A stretch of 64,000 nt of DNA, from NCBI RefSeq assembly GCF_001430825.1, contig NZ_CP010535.1, forward strand, positions 124,001-188,000, in the 5' to 3' direction. This stretch comes from Sediminicola sp. YIK13 (GTDB lineage Bacteria; Bacteroidota; Bacteroidia; Flavobacteriales; Flavobacteriaceae). Shown piece after piece: positions 27,797-35,559 of this stretch. How positions within the stretch are numbered: the stretch's first letter is position 1; every line of letters begins with the position of its first letter. Position numbers and translations under genes: made by a program. Under the pieces are notes generated by a model. It had not been told where the DNA came from. It ran no database searches and was given only the letters and a program-made list of their open reading frames with translations.

Positions 27797-28408
27797 TTAA
27801 AGGTCTTCCAGAAGTAAAAGATATAAATTTTTTGAACTACTTCCGTAAGAGAGAAAATCATCTTTGTCCTCCATACTAGACTGAAAATGTTTTATGGTTG
27901 TAATATTGGCCGGAATGCTGTTTTTATATTTCTTCTTAATGTTTTTTAAACCTTCTCCAATAGATTCTACCAGTTGACTGGTCGTGGCAAAAACAATAAG
28001 ATTTTCTGGTAAATCGTGTAGTTTATATTCTTTTAATTGGTTAGAGCATACTAAAATGGACCCGTTTTGGGCTATGAGTTGCTCGCACGTAGTGAAAAAT
28101 ACCTTACTCTTGATTGGGCTGTTTGTAAATAATAGCCCTTGTTTGGAAAACTTTTCTTCCAATCTCTCATCTATTGAAAAGAAAGCATGGTCTTGCCATT
28201 GATTTTCAACAATAATATTGTCCAGAGTCTCGGCAATTTCTGAAAAGGAATCGCAGTATAAAAATTTACCACCATTCTTTTTAAAGTGAATCGTAAATTT
28301 TTCGTCTACGGGTATATTGAGGTCAGGCATGTGTAGCCCTCTGGTTTCAGCAGTTTCCCTTGAAACCTTCTTCTTACCACCCCCAAATAGTTTATCAAAT
28401 AGACCCAT
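27797..28408 (-). CDS. LUD-domain protein (LutC-like)
   Basis: The 203-residue protein has a LutC/YkgG-type LUD fold: FSIDERLEEKF, the conserved pattern KVFFTTCEQLIAQNGSILVCSNQ, and a loop with LPENLIVFATTSQLV. LutC takes part in lactate utilisation elsewhere, but no lutA or lutB neighbour is present. Here the gene sits between ftsH and cdsA, an arrangement I recall from other flavobacteria. A role in lactate use is therefore doubtful. A hairpin separates it from ftsH, which may lower its expression. Confidence 0.72.
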   Translation of the reverse strand: MGLFDKLFGGGKKKVSRETAETRGLHMPDLNIPVDEKFTIHFKKNGGKFLYCDSFSEIAETLDNIIVENQWQDHAFFSIDERLEEKFSKQGLLFTNSPIKSKVFFTTCEQLIAQNGSILVCSNQLKEYKLHDLPENLIVFATTSQLVESIGEGLKNIKKKYKNSIPANITTIKHFQSSMEDKDDFLSYGSSSKNLYLLLLEDL

Positions 28409-28444
28409 AGTTGTTTATACGATCTTCAATTTATGGCGTAAAGT

Positions 28445-28475
28445 AAAGCAAAAGACGTGTAATAACACGTCTTTT
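28445..28475 (-). terminator. Hairpin after ftsH, possible partial terminator
   Basis: A perfect 11-bp stem (28450-28460 with 28465-28475, loop AATA) lies just after the ftsH stop. On the minus strand it is followed by a moderately T-rich stretch, so read-through into the LUD-cdsA-psd genes is likely. Confidence 0.6.
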
Positions 28476-28479
28476 GTTT

Positions 28480-30462
28480 CTAAGATTCTAGTTCTTCTTT
28501 TGGTAATTCTTCGCTTTTTAGTTTTTCTTGGCCTTGTGCATCAAACTCCTTGTCAAATGGTCTTTTGCCAAAAATCTTTTCCAAATCGTCTTTAAAGATA
28601 ACTTCTTTTTCCAAAAGGCGTTCTGCCAATTCGGTCAGTTTATCTTTATGTTTGAATAGAAGTTCAACGGCTCTCTTGTATTGTTCTTCTATTAGTTTGG
28701 AAATTTCCCTATCAATTTTCTGAGCGGTATGCTCGCTATACGGTTTAGAGAATCCAAACTCGTTCTGACCAGAGGAATCATAGTAGGTAAGGTTACCTAT
28801 CTCATCATTAAGGCCATAGATGGTCACCATTGCCCTGGCTTGTTTGGTCACTTTTTCAAGGTCACTCAAGGCACCGGTGGAAATTTTATCGAACATCACT
28901 TTTTCGGCCGCCCTACCACCCAAAGTGGCACACATTTCATCCTTCATTTGATCCGGTCTAACGATAAGTCGCTCTTCAGGCAAATACCATGCTGCACCTA
29001 AAGATTGTCCTCTGGGCACTATGGTTACTTTTACCAAGGGAGCCGCATGTTCCAACATCCAGCTGACAGTGGCATGTCCTGCTTCATGATATGCGATGGT
29101 TTTCTTCTCACCTGGCGTGATGATTTTATTTTTCTTTTCAAGACCTCCAACAATCCTATCTACGGCATCCAGGAAATCTTGTTTTGTTACGGCCTTTTTC
29201 TCTTTTCTGGCAGCGATTAGTGCGGCCTCGTTACATACGTTGGCTATATCTGCACCTGAGAAACCTGGCGTCTGTCTTGCAAGAAAATCAAGATCCAGCG
29301 TTTCGGCAGTTTTGATCGGTCTAAGGTGAACCTCAAAAATTTCTTTACGTTCGTTAAGATCCGGAAGATCCACATAGATCTGTCTATCGAACCTACCAGC
29401 TCTCATAAGGGCCTTGTCCAATACATCCGCTCGGTTCGTGGCTGCCAATACGATAACATTTGTATTGGTTCCAAAACCATCCATTTCTGTCAGCAATTGG
29501 TTCAAGGTGTTTTCCCTTTCATCGTTTGACCCGGTAAAATTATTTTTCCCTCTGGCCCTACCAATAGCATCTATCTCATCGATAAATATTATGGCAGGCG
29601 ATTTATCCTTTGCCTGTTTGAAAAGGTCACGTACCCTGGAGGCACCAACCCCTACGAACATCTCTACGAAGTCTGAACCAGACAATGAAAAGAAAGGAAC
29701 TTTGGCTTCACCTGCAACGGCTTTGGCCAATAATGTCTTACCTGTTCCAGGAGGTCCTACCAATAAGGCACCTTTAGGAATTTTCCCACCTAATGAGGTG
29801 TATTTATCTGGATTTCTAAGGAATTCTACTATTTCTTCCACTTCTTCTTTTGCCCCTTCGAGACCGGCTACATCCTTAAAGGAAGTCCTTGTATCTGTTT
29901 TCTCGTCGAAAAGTTTGGCCTTGGATTTACCGATATTGAAGATTTGTCCTCCAGCTCCTCCGCCTGCACCTCCGGACATTCTGCGCATCAAATAGATCCA
30001 AATACCTATGATCAGCACAAATGGCAGTAAGGTCAATAGAAGGTCCCCTACGACGTTAGATTCCGTGTCGTAATCGACAATGGTATCTAGGTTGTTCTCC
30101 TTTTTAATATTTTTTATCTCGTTCTCAAAGTTCTGTAAATCCCCGTAGTCCAATATGTACTGTGGTGTCACTCCCTGTGTAAGCGCAAAAGATTTTTCTG
30201 CCACATCCTTGTGGACGTCCTTGTTCAAAGCTTCCTCGGTAAGGAAGACCTTGGCTTGGCGGGTATTGGTGATAATCAGAATTTTAGAAATATCCCCATT
30301 TCTTAGATACTCCTGTAGCTCAGAAGAGGTGGTTTTTTTGGTGCTATTGAAATTACCGCTACCGAAAAATTGGAAACCGATAAGCAACATAGCAATTAAA
30401 CCATAGATCCACCATGAGCTGAATTTTGGTTTTTTTGGACTTGTATTATTTTCTTTAGCCAT
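28480..30462 (-). CDS. ftsH: ATP-dependent zinc metalloprotease
   Basis: FtsH degrades membrane and some soluble proteins at the inner membrane. The 660-residue protein has two N-terminal membrane helices (about 17-34 and 138-157) around a periplasmic domain. The AAA domain carries the Walker A GPPGTGKT near 235, the Walker B IIFIDEIDAIGRARG, and the second region of homology. The M41 peptidase domain has the zinc motif HEAGH near 457. Between the second helix and the AAA domain lies a Gly-rich linker (GGAGGGAGG). It follows rsfS by 9 bp and is the head of the lipid-synthesis unit. Confidence 0.97.
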   Translation of the reverse strand: MAKENNTSPKKPKFSSWWIYGLIAMLLIGFQFFGSGNFNSTKKTTSSELQEYLRNGDISKILIITNTRQAKVFLTEEALNKDVHKDVAEKSFALTQGVTPQYILDYGDLQNFENEIKNIKKENNLDTIVDYDTESNVVGDLLLTLLPFVLIIGIWIYLMRRMSGGAGGGAGGQIFNIGKSKAKLFDEKTDTRTSFKDVAGLEGAKEEVEEIVEFLRNPDKYTSLGGKIPKGALLVGPPGTGKTLLAKAVAGEAKVPFFSLSGSDFVEMFVGVGASRVRDLFKQAKDKSPAIIFIDEIDAIGRARGKNNFTGSNDERENTLNQLLTEMDGFGTNTNVIVLAATNRADVLDKALMRAGRFDRQIYVDLPDLNERKEIFEVHLRPIKTAETLDLDFLARQTPGFSGADIANVCNEAALIAARKEKKAVTKQDFLDAVDRIVGGLEKKNKIITPGEKKTIAYHEAGHATVSWMLEHAAPLVKVTIVPRGQSLGAAWYLPEERLIVRPDQMKDEMCATLGGRAAEKVMFDKISTGALSDLEKVTKQARAMVTIYGLNDEIGNLTYYDSSGQNEFGFSKPYSEHTAQKIDREISKLIEEQYKRAVELLFKHKDKLTELAERLLEKEVIFKDDLEKIFGKRPFDKEFDAQGQEKLKSEELPKEELES

Positions 30463-30471
30463 TATTTTTTT

Positions 30472-30849
30472 TTACTTATTAAAACTACTTTCAATAGCGG
30501 TTACCTTCGCATCGCCCCATAGACCTTCTATGTCATAATATTCTCTGGTTTGCGTCTGGAAGACATGCACCACAACATTTACGTAGTCCATTAAGACCCA
30601 CTCCGAATTATCGGAACCTTCAACGTGCCAAGGCTTATCTTTTAAGCCCTTACTTACAGTTTTTTGGATTGAGTTGACGATTGCATTTACATGCGTATTG
30701 GAAGTACCATCACAGATAATAAAGTAATCACATACAGTGTTCTCAATTTCTCTAAGATCGAGTATATTTATATGGTTTCCTTTTACTTCTTCTATTCCGA
30801 ATAAAATTGAAGTGATTAATTCATCTTGACTAACTTTACTATTCTGCAT
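30472..30849 (-). CDS. rsfS: Ribosome silencing factor
   Basis: RsfS binds ribosomal protein L14 of the large subunit and blocks subunit joining when nutrients are short. The 125-residue protein shows the family core (DYFIICDGTSNTHVNAI, then DKPWHVEG) and the C-terminal SEWVLMDYVNVVVHVF. Length fits. It is the first gene of the rsfS-ftsH-LUD-cdsA-psd-ACBP run, 9 bp before ftsH. A TAnnTTTG element lies 20 bp before its ATG. It is divergent from birA. Confidence 0.93.
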   Translation of the reverse strand: MQNSKVSQDELITSILFGIEEVKGNHINILDLREIENTVCDYFIICDGTSNTHVNAIVNSIQKTVSKGLKDKPWHVEGSDNSEWVLMDYVNVVVHVFQTQTREYYDIEGLWGDAKVTAIESSFNK

Positions 30850-30868
30850 TCAAAAATTTTATATTTTA

Positions 30869-30876
30869 CAAAGTTA
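30869..30876 (-). promoter_or_regulatory. Candidate -7 element (TAACTTTG) for the rsfS-ftsH unit
   Basis: TAACTTTG on the minus strand matches TAnnTTTG 20 bp before the rsfS ATG. The region upstream is very A-rich on this strand, and no TTG is seen at -33. Confidence 0.4.
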
Positions 30877-30942
30877 TTGTTTTTTTGTTTTTTTAGCTAT
30901 TGTTTTTAACATAAGATTGTGCAAGAAAACAACTACTTACCT

Positions 30943-31683
30943 ATGCAGATAATCAAACTTAATGCCACGGAATCTACAAATGCCTACTTAAAGGAGTTAT
31001 TGGCAGAGGTTGCATTGAAAGATTTTACGGTTGTAGTGGCCAGTGAACAATCTAAAGGAAGAGGGCAGATGGGTACCTTATGGGAATCGGAACCTGGTAA
31101 AAACCTGACTTTTAGTGTATTGAAGAGGTTTGATAATTTTTTGGTATCCAATCAATTTATGATCAATGTGTTGGTTTCCATGGCGCTATATGAGCATTTA
31201 AAGAAGCTTCATATACCCGATCTATGTGTTAAATGGCCAAACGACATTCTGTCAGGTCACCATAAGATAGCGGGGATCCTAATTGAAAATATCCTTTCTG
31301 GCGATAAAATTCAGTCGTCCGTCATAGGGATTGGACTGAATGTGAACCAAATCCACTTCAATAATCTTCCAAATGTTTCTTCCTTAAAACTGATTTCAGG
31401 TAAAAATTTGGACTTGGAGGAGCTTTTAACGTCTCTTTTGGAAACAATGGGGGAGCTGTTTGAGATCTTAAAGTCCAAAAGTCCCGCAAAAGAAAAGGCA
31501 CTCCTTGAAAAATACAAAAGTGTGCTCTTTAGAAAAGATAAGCCTTCAACGTTCAGAAATGAGAATGACCAATTATTTATGGGTTTCATTACCGATGTAT
31601 CATCGGAAGGGAAACTCATCATTACCTTGGAAGATGGTATAAAAAAAGAATTCGGTCTAAAGGAAATTAAATTGTTGTACTAG
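30943..31683 (+). CDS. birA: Biotin--[acetyl-CoA-carboxylase] ligase
   Basis: BirA activates biotin with ATP and attaches it to the carboxyl carrier protein. The 246-residue enzyme has GRGQMGTLWES (the usual motif is GRGRxGR-like), the biotin-site stretch KWPNDILSGHHKIAGILIEN and VIGIGLNVNQ. It has no N-terminal helix-turn-helix, so it should be a ligase only and not a repressor. ATG 30943 (MQIIKLNATEST) is the usual family start. A GTG at 30919 in the same frame would add eight residues. The stop overlaps the convergent START-like gene by 4 bp. Confidence 0.92.
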   Translation: MQIIKLNATESTNAYLKELLAEVALKDFTVVVASEQSKGRGQMGTLWESEPGKNLTFSVLKRFDNFLVSNQFMINVLVSMALYEHLKKLHIPDLCVKWPNDILSGHHKIAGILIENILSGDKIQSSVIGIGLNVNQIHFNNLPNVSSLKLISGKNLDLEELLTSLLETMGELFEILKSKSPAKEKALLEKYKSVLFRKDKPSTFRNENDQLFMGFITDVSSEGKLIITLEDGIKKEFGLKEIKLLY

Positions 31684-32072
31684 ATTTTGTGAAGGTTTTC
31701 GGATAAGGTTCCCATAAAATTGGTAATAGGGGTTTTTATCATCATGGCCATCATGGCGTTAAATTCGCCTTCGAAACTTAGTACAACGTCGCTTTCATTT
31801 TCATCTAGGGATACGATGTCTGCCGTTAGTGTAAAGGGTAATTTATCGCTGGCAGCGCCTAAAACAACCTTGTTATATGGGTTTTTGTCCTTTAGTTTTA
31901 GAACAATTTCTGGCATTCCCTTTAAGGCGAATAAAAATTTATCTTCACCCAAAACTTCAAATTTACTAATGTTTTCAGGCATTAATTTTTCAAAATTTTT
32001 GATGTCAAGCAAAAAATCATAGACTTCCTTATCGCTTTTTGCTATCGTTTTTTTCGGAGTTTCAATATGCAT
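31680..32072 (-). CDS. SRPBCC/START-like domain protein
   Basis: This 130-residue protein fits the helix-grip (Bet v1-like) fold of small orphan flavobacterial proteins. It starts MHIETPKKTIAKSDKEVYDFL, then LPFTLTADIVSLDENESDVVLSFEGEF, and ends with an amphipathic helix. The fold usually binds a hydrophobic ligand, which cannot be named here. ATG 32072 is preferred because the longer reading overlaps the pyrE coding end. It follows pyrE by 7 bp, so they are likely co-transcribed. Confidence 0.7.
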   Translation of the reverse strand: MHIETPKKTIAKSDKEVYDFLLDIKNFEKLMPENISKFEVLGEDKFLFALKGMPEIVLKLKDKNPYNKVVLGAASDKLPFTLTADIVSLDENESDVVLSFEGEFNAMMAMMIKTPITNFMGTLSENLHKI

Positions 32073-32079
32073 AATAAAG

Positions 32080-32721
32080 TTATTTATTCCATTCCGCAGG
32101 ATTGTTTTTCCATGCAAGAAGTGTGTTCAATTGAGCTTCTTTGATATAATTGGTCTCAGAAGCCTGTTTTATCAGATGGTCATAATCACTCAAGGTGTGC
32201 AATTCCACATCTTTCTCTTTAAAGTTGTCCACAGCAACGGAAAAACCATAGGTGAATATGGCGATCATTCCTTTAACATTTGCGCCACTTTCTTTAAGTG
32301 CATCTACCGCATTAAGACTACTTTTTCCTGTGCTTATTAAATCTTCGATGACCACAACAGTCTGATTCGCTTCCAAATAACCCTCAATTTGGTTTTGTCT
32401 TCCGTGAGATTTAGGCTCTGGACGCACATAGACAAAAGGAAGGCCCAAAGTTTCGGCAACCAGCATACCAATACCAATGGCTCCGGTAGCTACCCCAGCA
32501 ATCACATCTGGCTTTCCATAAAGGTTTTCTACTTGCTTGGCCATCTCATCGCGAACATAATTTCGTATGGTAGGATAGGATAAGATTATTCTATTGTCAC
32601 AATAGATTGGAGATTTCCAACCCGAAGCCCATGTAAATGGATTTTCAGGTGTCAACTTTATTGCATTAATTTGCAACAAAAGCTCTGCTGTTTTATTTGC
32701 GGTGTCTTTATTTAAAACCAT
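32080..32721 (-). CDS. pyrE: Orotate phosphoribosyltransferase
   Basis: PyrE joins orotate and PRPP to orotidine 5'-phosphate in pyrimidine synthesis. The 213-residue enzyme has NPFTWASGWKSPIYCDNR, GVATGAIGIG and the PRPP signature VVVIEDLISTGKSS. ATG 32721 (MVLNKDTANK) is the natural start; the reading extended to 32838 would run through the divergent Nudix gene. TACATTTG lies five bases before this ATG, so the mRNA may begin at or very near the start codon. It is divergent from, and nearly abuts, the Nudix gene. Confidence 0.94.
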   Translation of the reverse strand: MVLNKDTANKTAELLLQINAIKLTPENPFTWASGWKSPIYCDNRIILSYPTIRNYVRDEMAKQVENLYGKPDVIAGVATGAIGIGMLVAETLGLPFVYVRPEPKSHGRQNQIEGYLEANQTVVVIEDLISTGKSSLNAVDALKESGANVKGMIAIFTYGFSVAVDNFKEKDVELHTLSDYDHLIKQASETNYIKEAQLNTLLAWKNNPAEWNK

Positions 32722-32725
32722 GACG

Positions 32726-32733
32726 CAAATGTA
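32726..32733 (-). promoter_or_regulatory. Candidate -7 element (TACATTTG) for pyrE, overlapping the Nudix start codon
   Basis: TACATTTG on the minus strand matches TAnnTTTG and is followed after four bases by the pyrE ATG. The same eight base pairs contain the preferred Nudix ATG (32729-32731) on the plus strand. No -33 TTG is obvious. Confidence 0.45.
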
Positions 32734-33316
32734 TAAAGTTTTTGTTAATGAGTCCGTTCTTATTTTAACAAATAAACTCTCGGAAACAGACAACAGCAAA
32801 TATTTTTTGTTGAATGGTAAATCTATCAATGCAGCCATTGCTGCGTTGGCAAAGAATAAAATTACCGAGGCTTATATCTATCATCCCAATCACGAAGAAA
32901 TTCTTAAAAAGTTTACCAAAAAGATTCCTTTGGTGGTAGCGGCAGGCGGAGTTGTGACCAATAAGGAAGGGAAGGTTCTTTTTATTTACAGGAATGACAA
33001 ATGGGATTTACCCAAAGGAAAAGTAGATAAGGGAGAGACCCTGCCAGATGCCGCAATAAGAGAGGTAGAGGAGGAAACCGGGGTACGCGGATTGAAAATT
33101 GAGAACTTTCTTAGGACTACCTATCACATATTCAAAAGAAACGGTACTTATAAATTAAAAGAGGTGCATTGGTACGCCATGCGAACGGCATATAGAGGTC
33201 CGTTAGTGGGTCAGGCCGATGAAGGGATTGTGAAAGTAAAATGGAAAGGACCTAAAAAAATTAAAAAGGCACTTCAGAATTCTTATACCAACATCAAAAT
33301 TCTCTTCGAGGATTAA
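32729..33316 (+). CDS. Nudix hydrolase
   Basis: The 195-residue protein has an N-terminal region of about 70 residues (MYKVFVNESVLIL) and a Nudix domain. The complete Nudix box runs GKVDKGETLPDAAIREVEEETGV, with the REVEEE metal-binding residues intact. It hydrolyses a nucleoside-diphosphate-linked substrate; which one is unknown. ATG 32729 matches the usual family start MYKVFV; ATG 32720 is the alternative and would overlap the pyrE ATG on the other strand. The downstream M14 peptidase gene is convergent, with only 3 bp between them. Confidence 0.87.
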   Translation: MYKVFVNESVLILTNKLSETDNSKYFLLNGKSINAAIAALAKNKITEAYIYHPNHEEILKKFTKKIPLVVAAGGVVTNKEGKVLFIYRNDKWDLPKGKVDKGETLPDAAIREVEEETGVRGLKIENFLRTTYHIFKRNGTYKLKEVHWYAMRTAYRGPLVGQADEGIVKVKWKGPKKIKKALQNSYTNIKILFED

Positions 33317-33319
33317 TTA

Positions 33320-35083
33320 TTATTGTGATGCCAGGCCGCTATCTTTCAGTATGCGGTAAACCGGATACTGCATATGTGCAGACTCATAGTATTCAGAATG
33401 TACAAAAAGCCAGTCTAACTGGGCATACCAGTTTTGGGCAAAATCTGGCTCCATTTCCTTCTTGAGCTGAAATTCCAAATTCAAAGAGTTGTTTTCCTGT
33501 AACATTTCAAGTGCTATATCTTCAAACACATAGGGAGAAAATCCCTCTTTCCTGCTTAGTATAGTATCAAAGAAATTCCAGTTGAAAAATGAGTCAGGTG
33601 CCTCTGGTTCCAGTGTTTCCAGGAGATACCTCATTCCTGGTTGGTTGGTGGGCACCAAATAATCGCCTTGCAAAAATCTTATGGTATCCGATTTTTTGGA
33701 AATTTTAGTTCCGTAGTGTGGGTAGTGGCCTTCATAGGGCCGGTCATAGGTGCTGTAGGCTTCAATTTTGTACGATTCTACCAAAAAAGTGGAGTCCTGT
33801 TGAAGTGTTTTGTAGCTAATTTGGTTTTTTGCAAGGAGGTCTACTACTTTTGACCATCCTTTCTTAATGATATATGCCTTGGGTACTTCTACGATCACTG
33901 AAGGCTTAAAGTTATCGCTGTAGGCTACCTTTTTCGTGAAAGGTCTTTTTCTATCGTATTTTAGGCGAGGGAGTCCGGTGACTTCACTGATCAGGGTGTC
34001 CGCTTCAAAACCCTTAAAATTTAAGGTAGACACTTTTGTGCTGTCCACTTCCCATTGTAATGGATAGTAGTCCATTTCCAATTGTTCGGAAAAGGCATGC
34101 TCCCTTAACTCCTTAATTTTCTTTGTATCCGTATCCGCTATTTCTATCATCTTGACCATCAAATGGTACGTTCCCTCCACTCTTTTCTTGTAGGGTTTTA
34201 ACATATGTGTCTCTACCATCATCCCAAGGGTGTTCCATAAAGTTGTATAACCTGTGGAATATCTGGGGGAGTCCATAAATTGGGAAAAACCTTTTTCGGG
34301 CACTGTATTAAATACATTTACATAAGGGGTGATGTTCCAATTGGAGGCAGCTAAGGATTCCTCCAATTTGGGCCTCAATTCCTGGTTTAGGTACGTGCCC
34401 AGGTCTCCACCAAGCTTGTTGTGCTGCGTAAATAGATGCGTAAGGGTGTATTGGTAGTCAGCGCCATTGCTTACATGGTTGTCAATAAAAATATCCGGTT
34501 TTACCAAATGAAAAATATCGGCAAAAGTTTTTGCGTTTTTAGTATCGGATTTAATGAAGTCTCTATTGAGGTCATAATTTTGGGCATTTCCCCTAAAGCC
34601 ATAGGATTCAGGTCCGTTTTGATTGGCACGGGTGGTAGAGTTCCTATTTAATGCGCCATCAATGTTATATATAGGAATAGTTGTGATCACCGTGTTTTTT
34701 GGAGGCGTAATTTTTTCGACCGCCAAATCTCTGAAAAGGGCCATGGTAGCATCTATCCCGTCACTTTCACCAGGGTGAATGCCGTTGTTGATCAAGACAA
34801 TGGTTTTGTCCTTACCGATTTTGGAAAAATTGAAATCCCCGTCTAAGTTAAAGGTCACAATATGTAAAGGGTTGCCACTATCGGTCTCACCAATAGTCTG
34901 TATGTTGATCGCGGGAAATCCCTTGGCCAATTGGATGTAGAATTCAATGACCTCATTATAGGTAGCGGTCTGATTGCCATTTGAATTTTCAAATGGGGTT
35001 GGATATTCAGCTATTTTATCTTCTATTTTTTTTTCACAGGAAAGTAGCAGGAACAGAATAGAAAAGATTAAAAAATATCTCAT
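33320..35083 (-). CDS. M14-family zinc carboxypeptidase-like lipoprotein
   Basis: The 587-residue protein has a lipoprotein signal peptide (FLLLSC, Cys at about 16). The M14 zinc carboxypeptidase domain shows the zinc ligands in NNGIHPGESDGID (His and Glu) and the later His in DNHVSNGAD. A long C-terminal part of about 270 residues lies beyond the catalytic domain and is unrecognised. Expected location is the periplasmic side of a membrane or the cell surface. Such proteins trim peptides from the C-terminus or act on cell-wall peptides; the substrate is unknown. Confidence 0.83.
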   Translation of the reverse strand: MRYFLIFSILFLLLSCEKKIEDKIAEYPTPFENSNGNQTATYNEVIEFYIQLAKGFPAINIQTIGETDSGNPLHIVTFNLDGDFNFSKIGKDKTIVLINNGIHPGESDGIDATMALFRDLAVEKITPPKNTVITTIPIYNIDGALNRNSTTRANQNGPESYGFRGNAQNYDLNRDFIKSDTKNAKTFADIFHLVKPDIFIDNHVSNGADYQYTLTHLFTQHNKLGGDLGTYLNQELRPKLEESLAASNWNITPYVNVFNTVPEKGFSQFMDSPRYSTGYTTLWNTLGMMVETHMLKPYKKRVEGTYHLMVKMIEIADTDTKKIKELREHAFSEQLEMDYYPLQWEVDSTKVSTLNFKGFEADTLISEVTGLPRLKYDRKRPFTKKVAYSDNFKPSVIVEVPKAYIIKKGWSKVVDLLAKNQISYKTLQQDSTFLVESYKIEAYSTYDRPYEGHYPHYGTKISKKSDTIRFLQGDYLVPTNQPGMRYLLETLEPEAPDSFFNWNFFDTILSRKEGFSPYVFEDIALEMLQENNSLNLEFQLKKEMEPDFAQNWYAQLDWLFVHSEYYESAHMQYPVYRILKDSGLASQ

Positions 35084-35154
35084 TTACTTAAAGGTATTGG
35101 CTGGACATTATTGGTAATGTCTTTTCAAAATTAAGCAAATTTAAAGTTCAAAGG

Positions 35155-35559
35155 CTAAGCAGCATTTGTTATTTCTTCAATTTCGTTTCTCCTTATGGGC
35201 TTGGTCTTATATTCTATCGTGTGGTGGGTTCTAGATTTGAAGGTTTCCGATTTTCGTTTGTCGCAAGGGTCTATGGAAGAGGTGACAATATTTATATATA
35301 CTTTTTTATCTAATTTTAGAGTGATAAATTCTTCCAAGAACTCCCAACCGTCCATTATGGGCATATTGATATCCAAGAAAATGATACTTGGTACCTCATT
35401 ATTTTCTTCAATCATTTTCCGAATACCTTCCAGTGCAAGCCTTCCATTGCCATAGGTGAAAATATTTTCGCAATTAACAACCGTTCCCAGCATTTTTTTT
35501 ATGCCAAAAACGACGATCGGATCGTCATCTATAATACAAACAGAATTAATCTTTTTCAT
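35155..35559 (-). CDS. Single-domain response regulator
   Basis: The 134-residue protein consists of one receiver domain with the acidic pair IIDDDP, phospho-Asp in IIFLDINMPIMDGWEF (about residue 62) and the switch Lys near YKTKP. There is no output domain. ATG 35559 (MKKINSVCII) begins 14 bp inside the 3' end of the PAS kinase gene, so they are co-translated. It probably receives phosphate from that kinase and acts through a partner protein, as is common for stand-alone receivers. Confidence 0.88.
   Translation of the reverse strand: MKKINSVCIIDDDPIVVFGIKKMLGTVVNCENIFTYGNGRLALEGIRKMIEENNEVPSIIFLDINMPIMDGWEFLEEFITLKLDKKVYINIVTSSIDPCDKRKSETFKSRTHHTIEYKTKPIRRNEIEEITNAA

Noticed and set aside
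29414-29995. 193-codon plus-strand open frame inside ftsH
   Set aside because: It is antisense to a fully supported ftsH coding region, has no recognisable domain, and its Ser/Pro/Ala-rich composition is what antisense codons of a conserved gene give.
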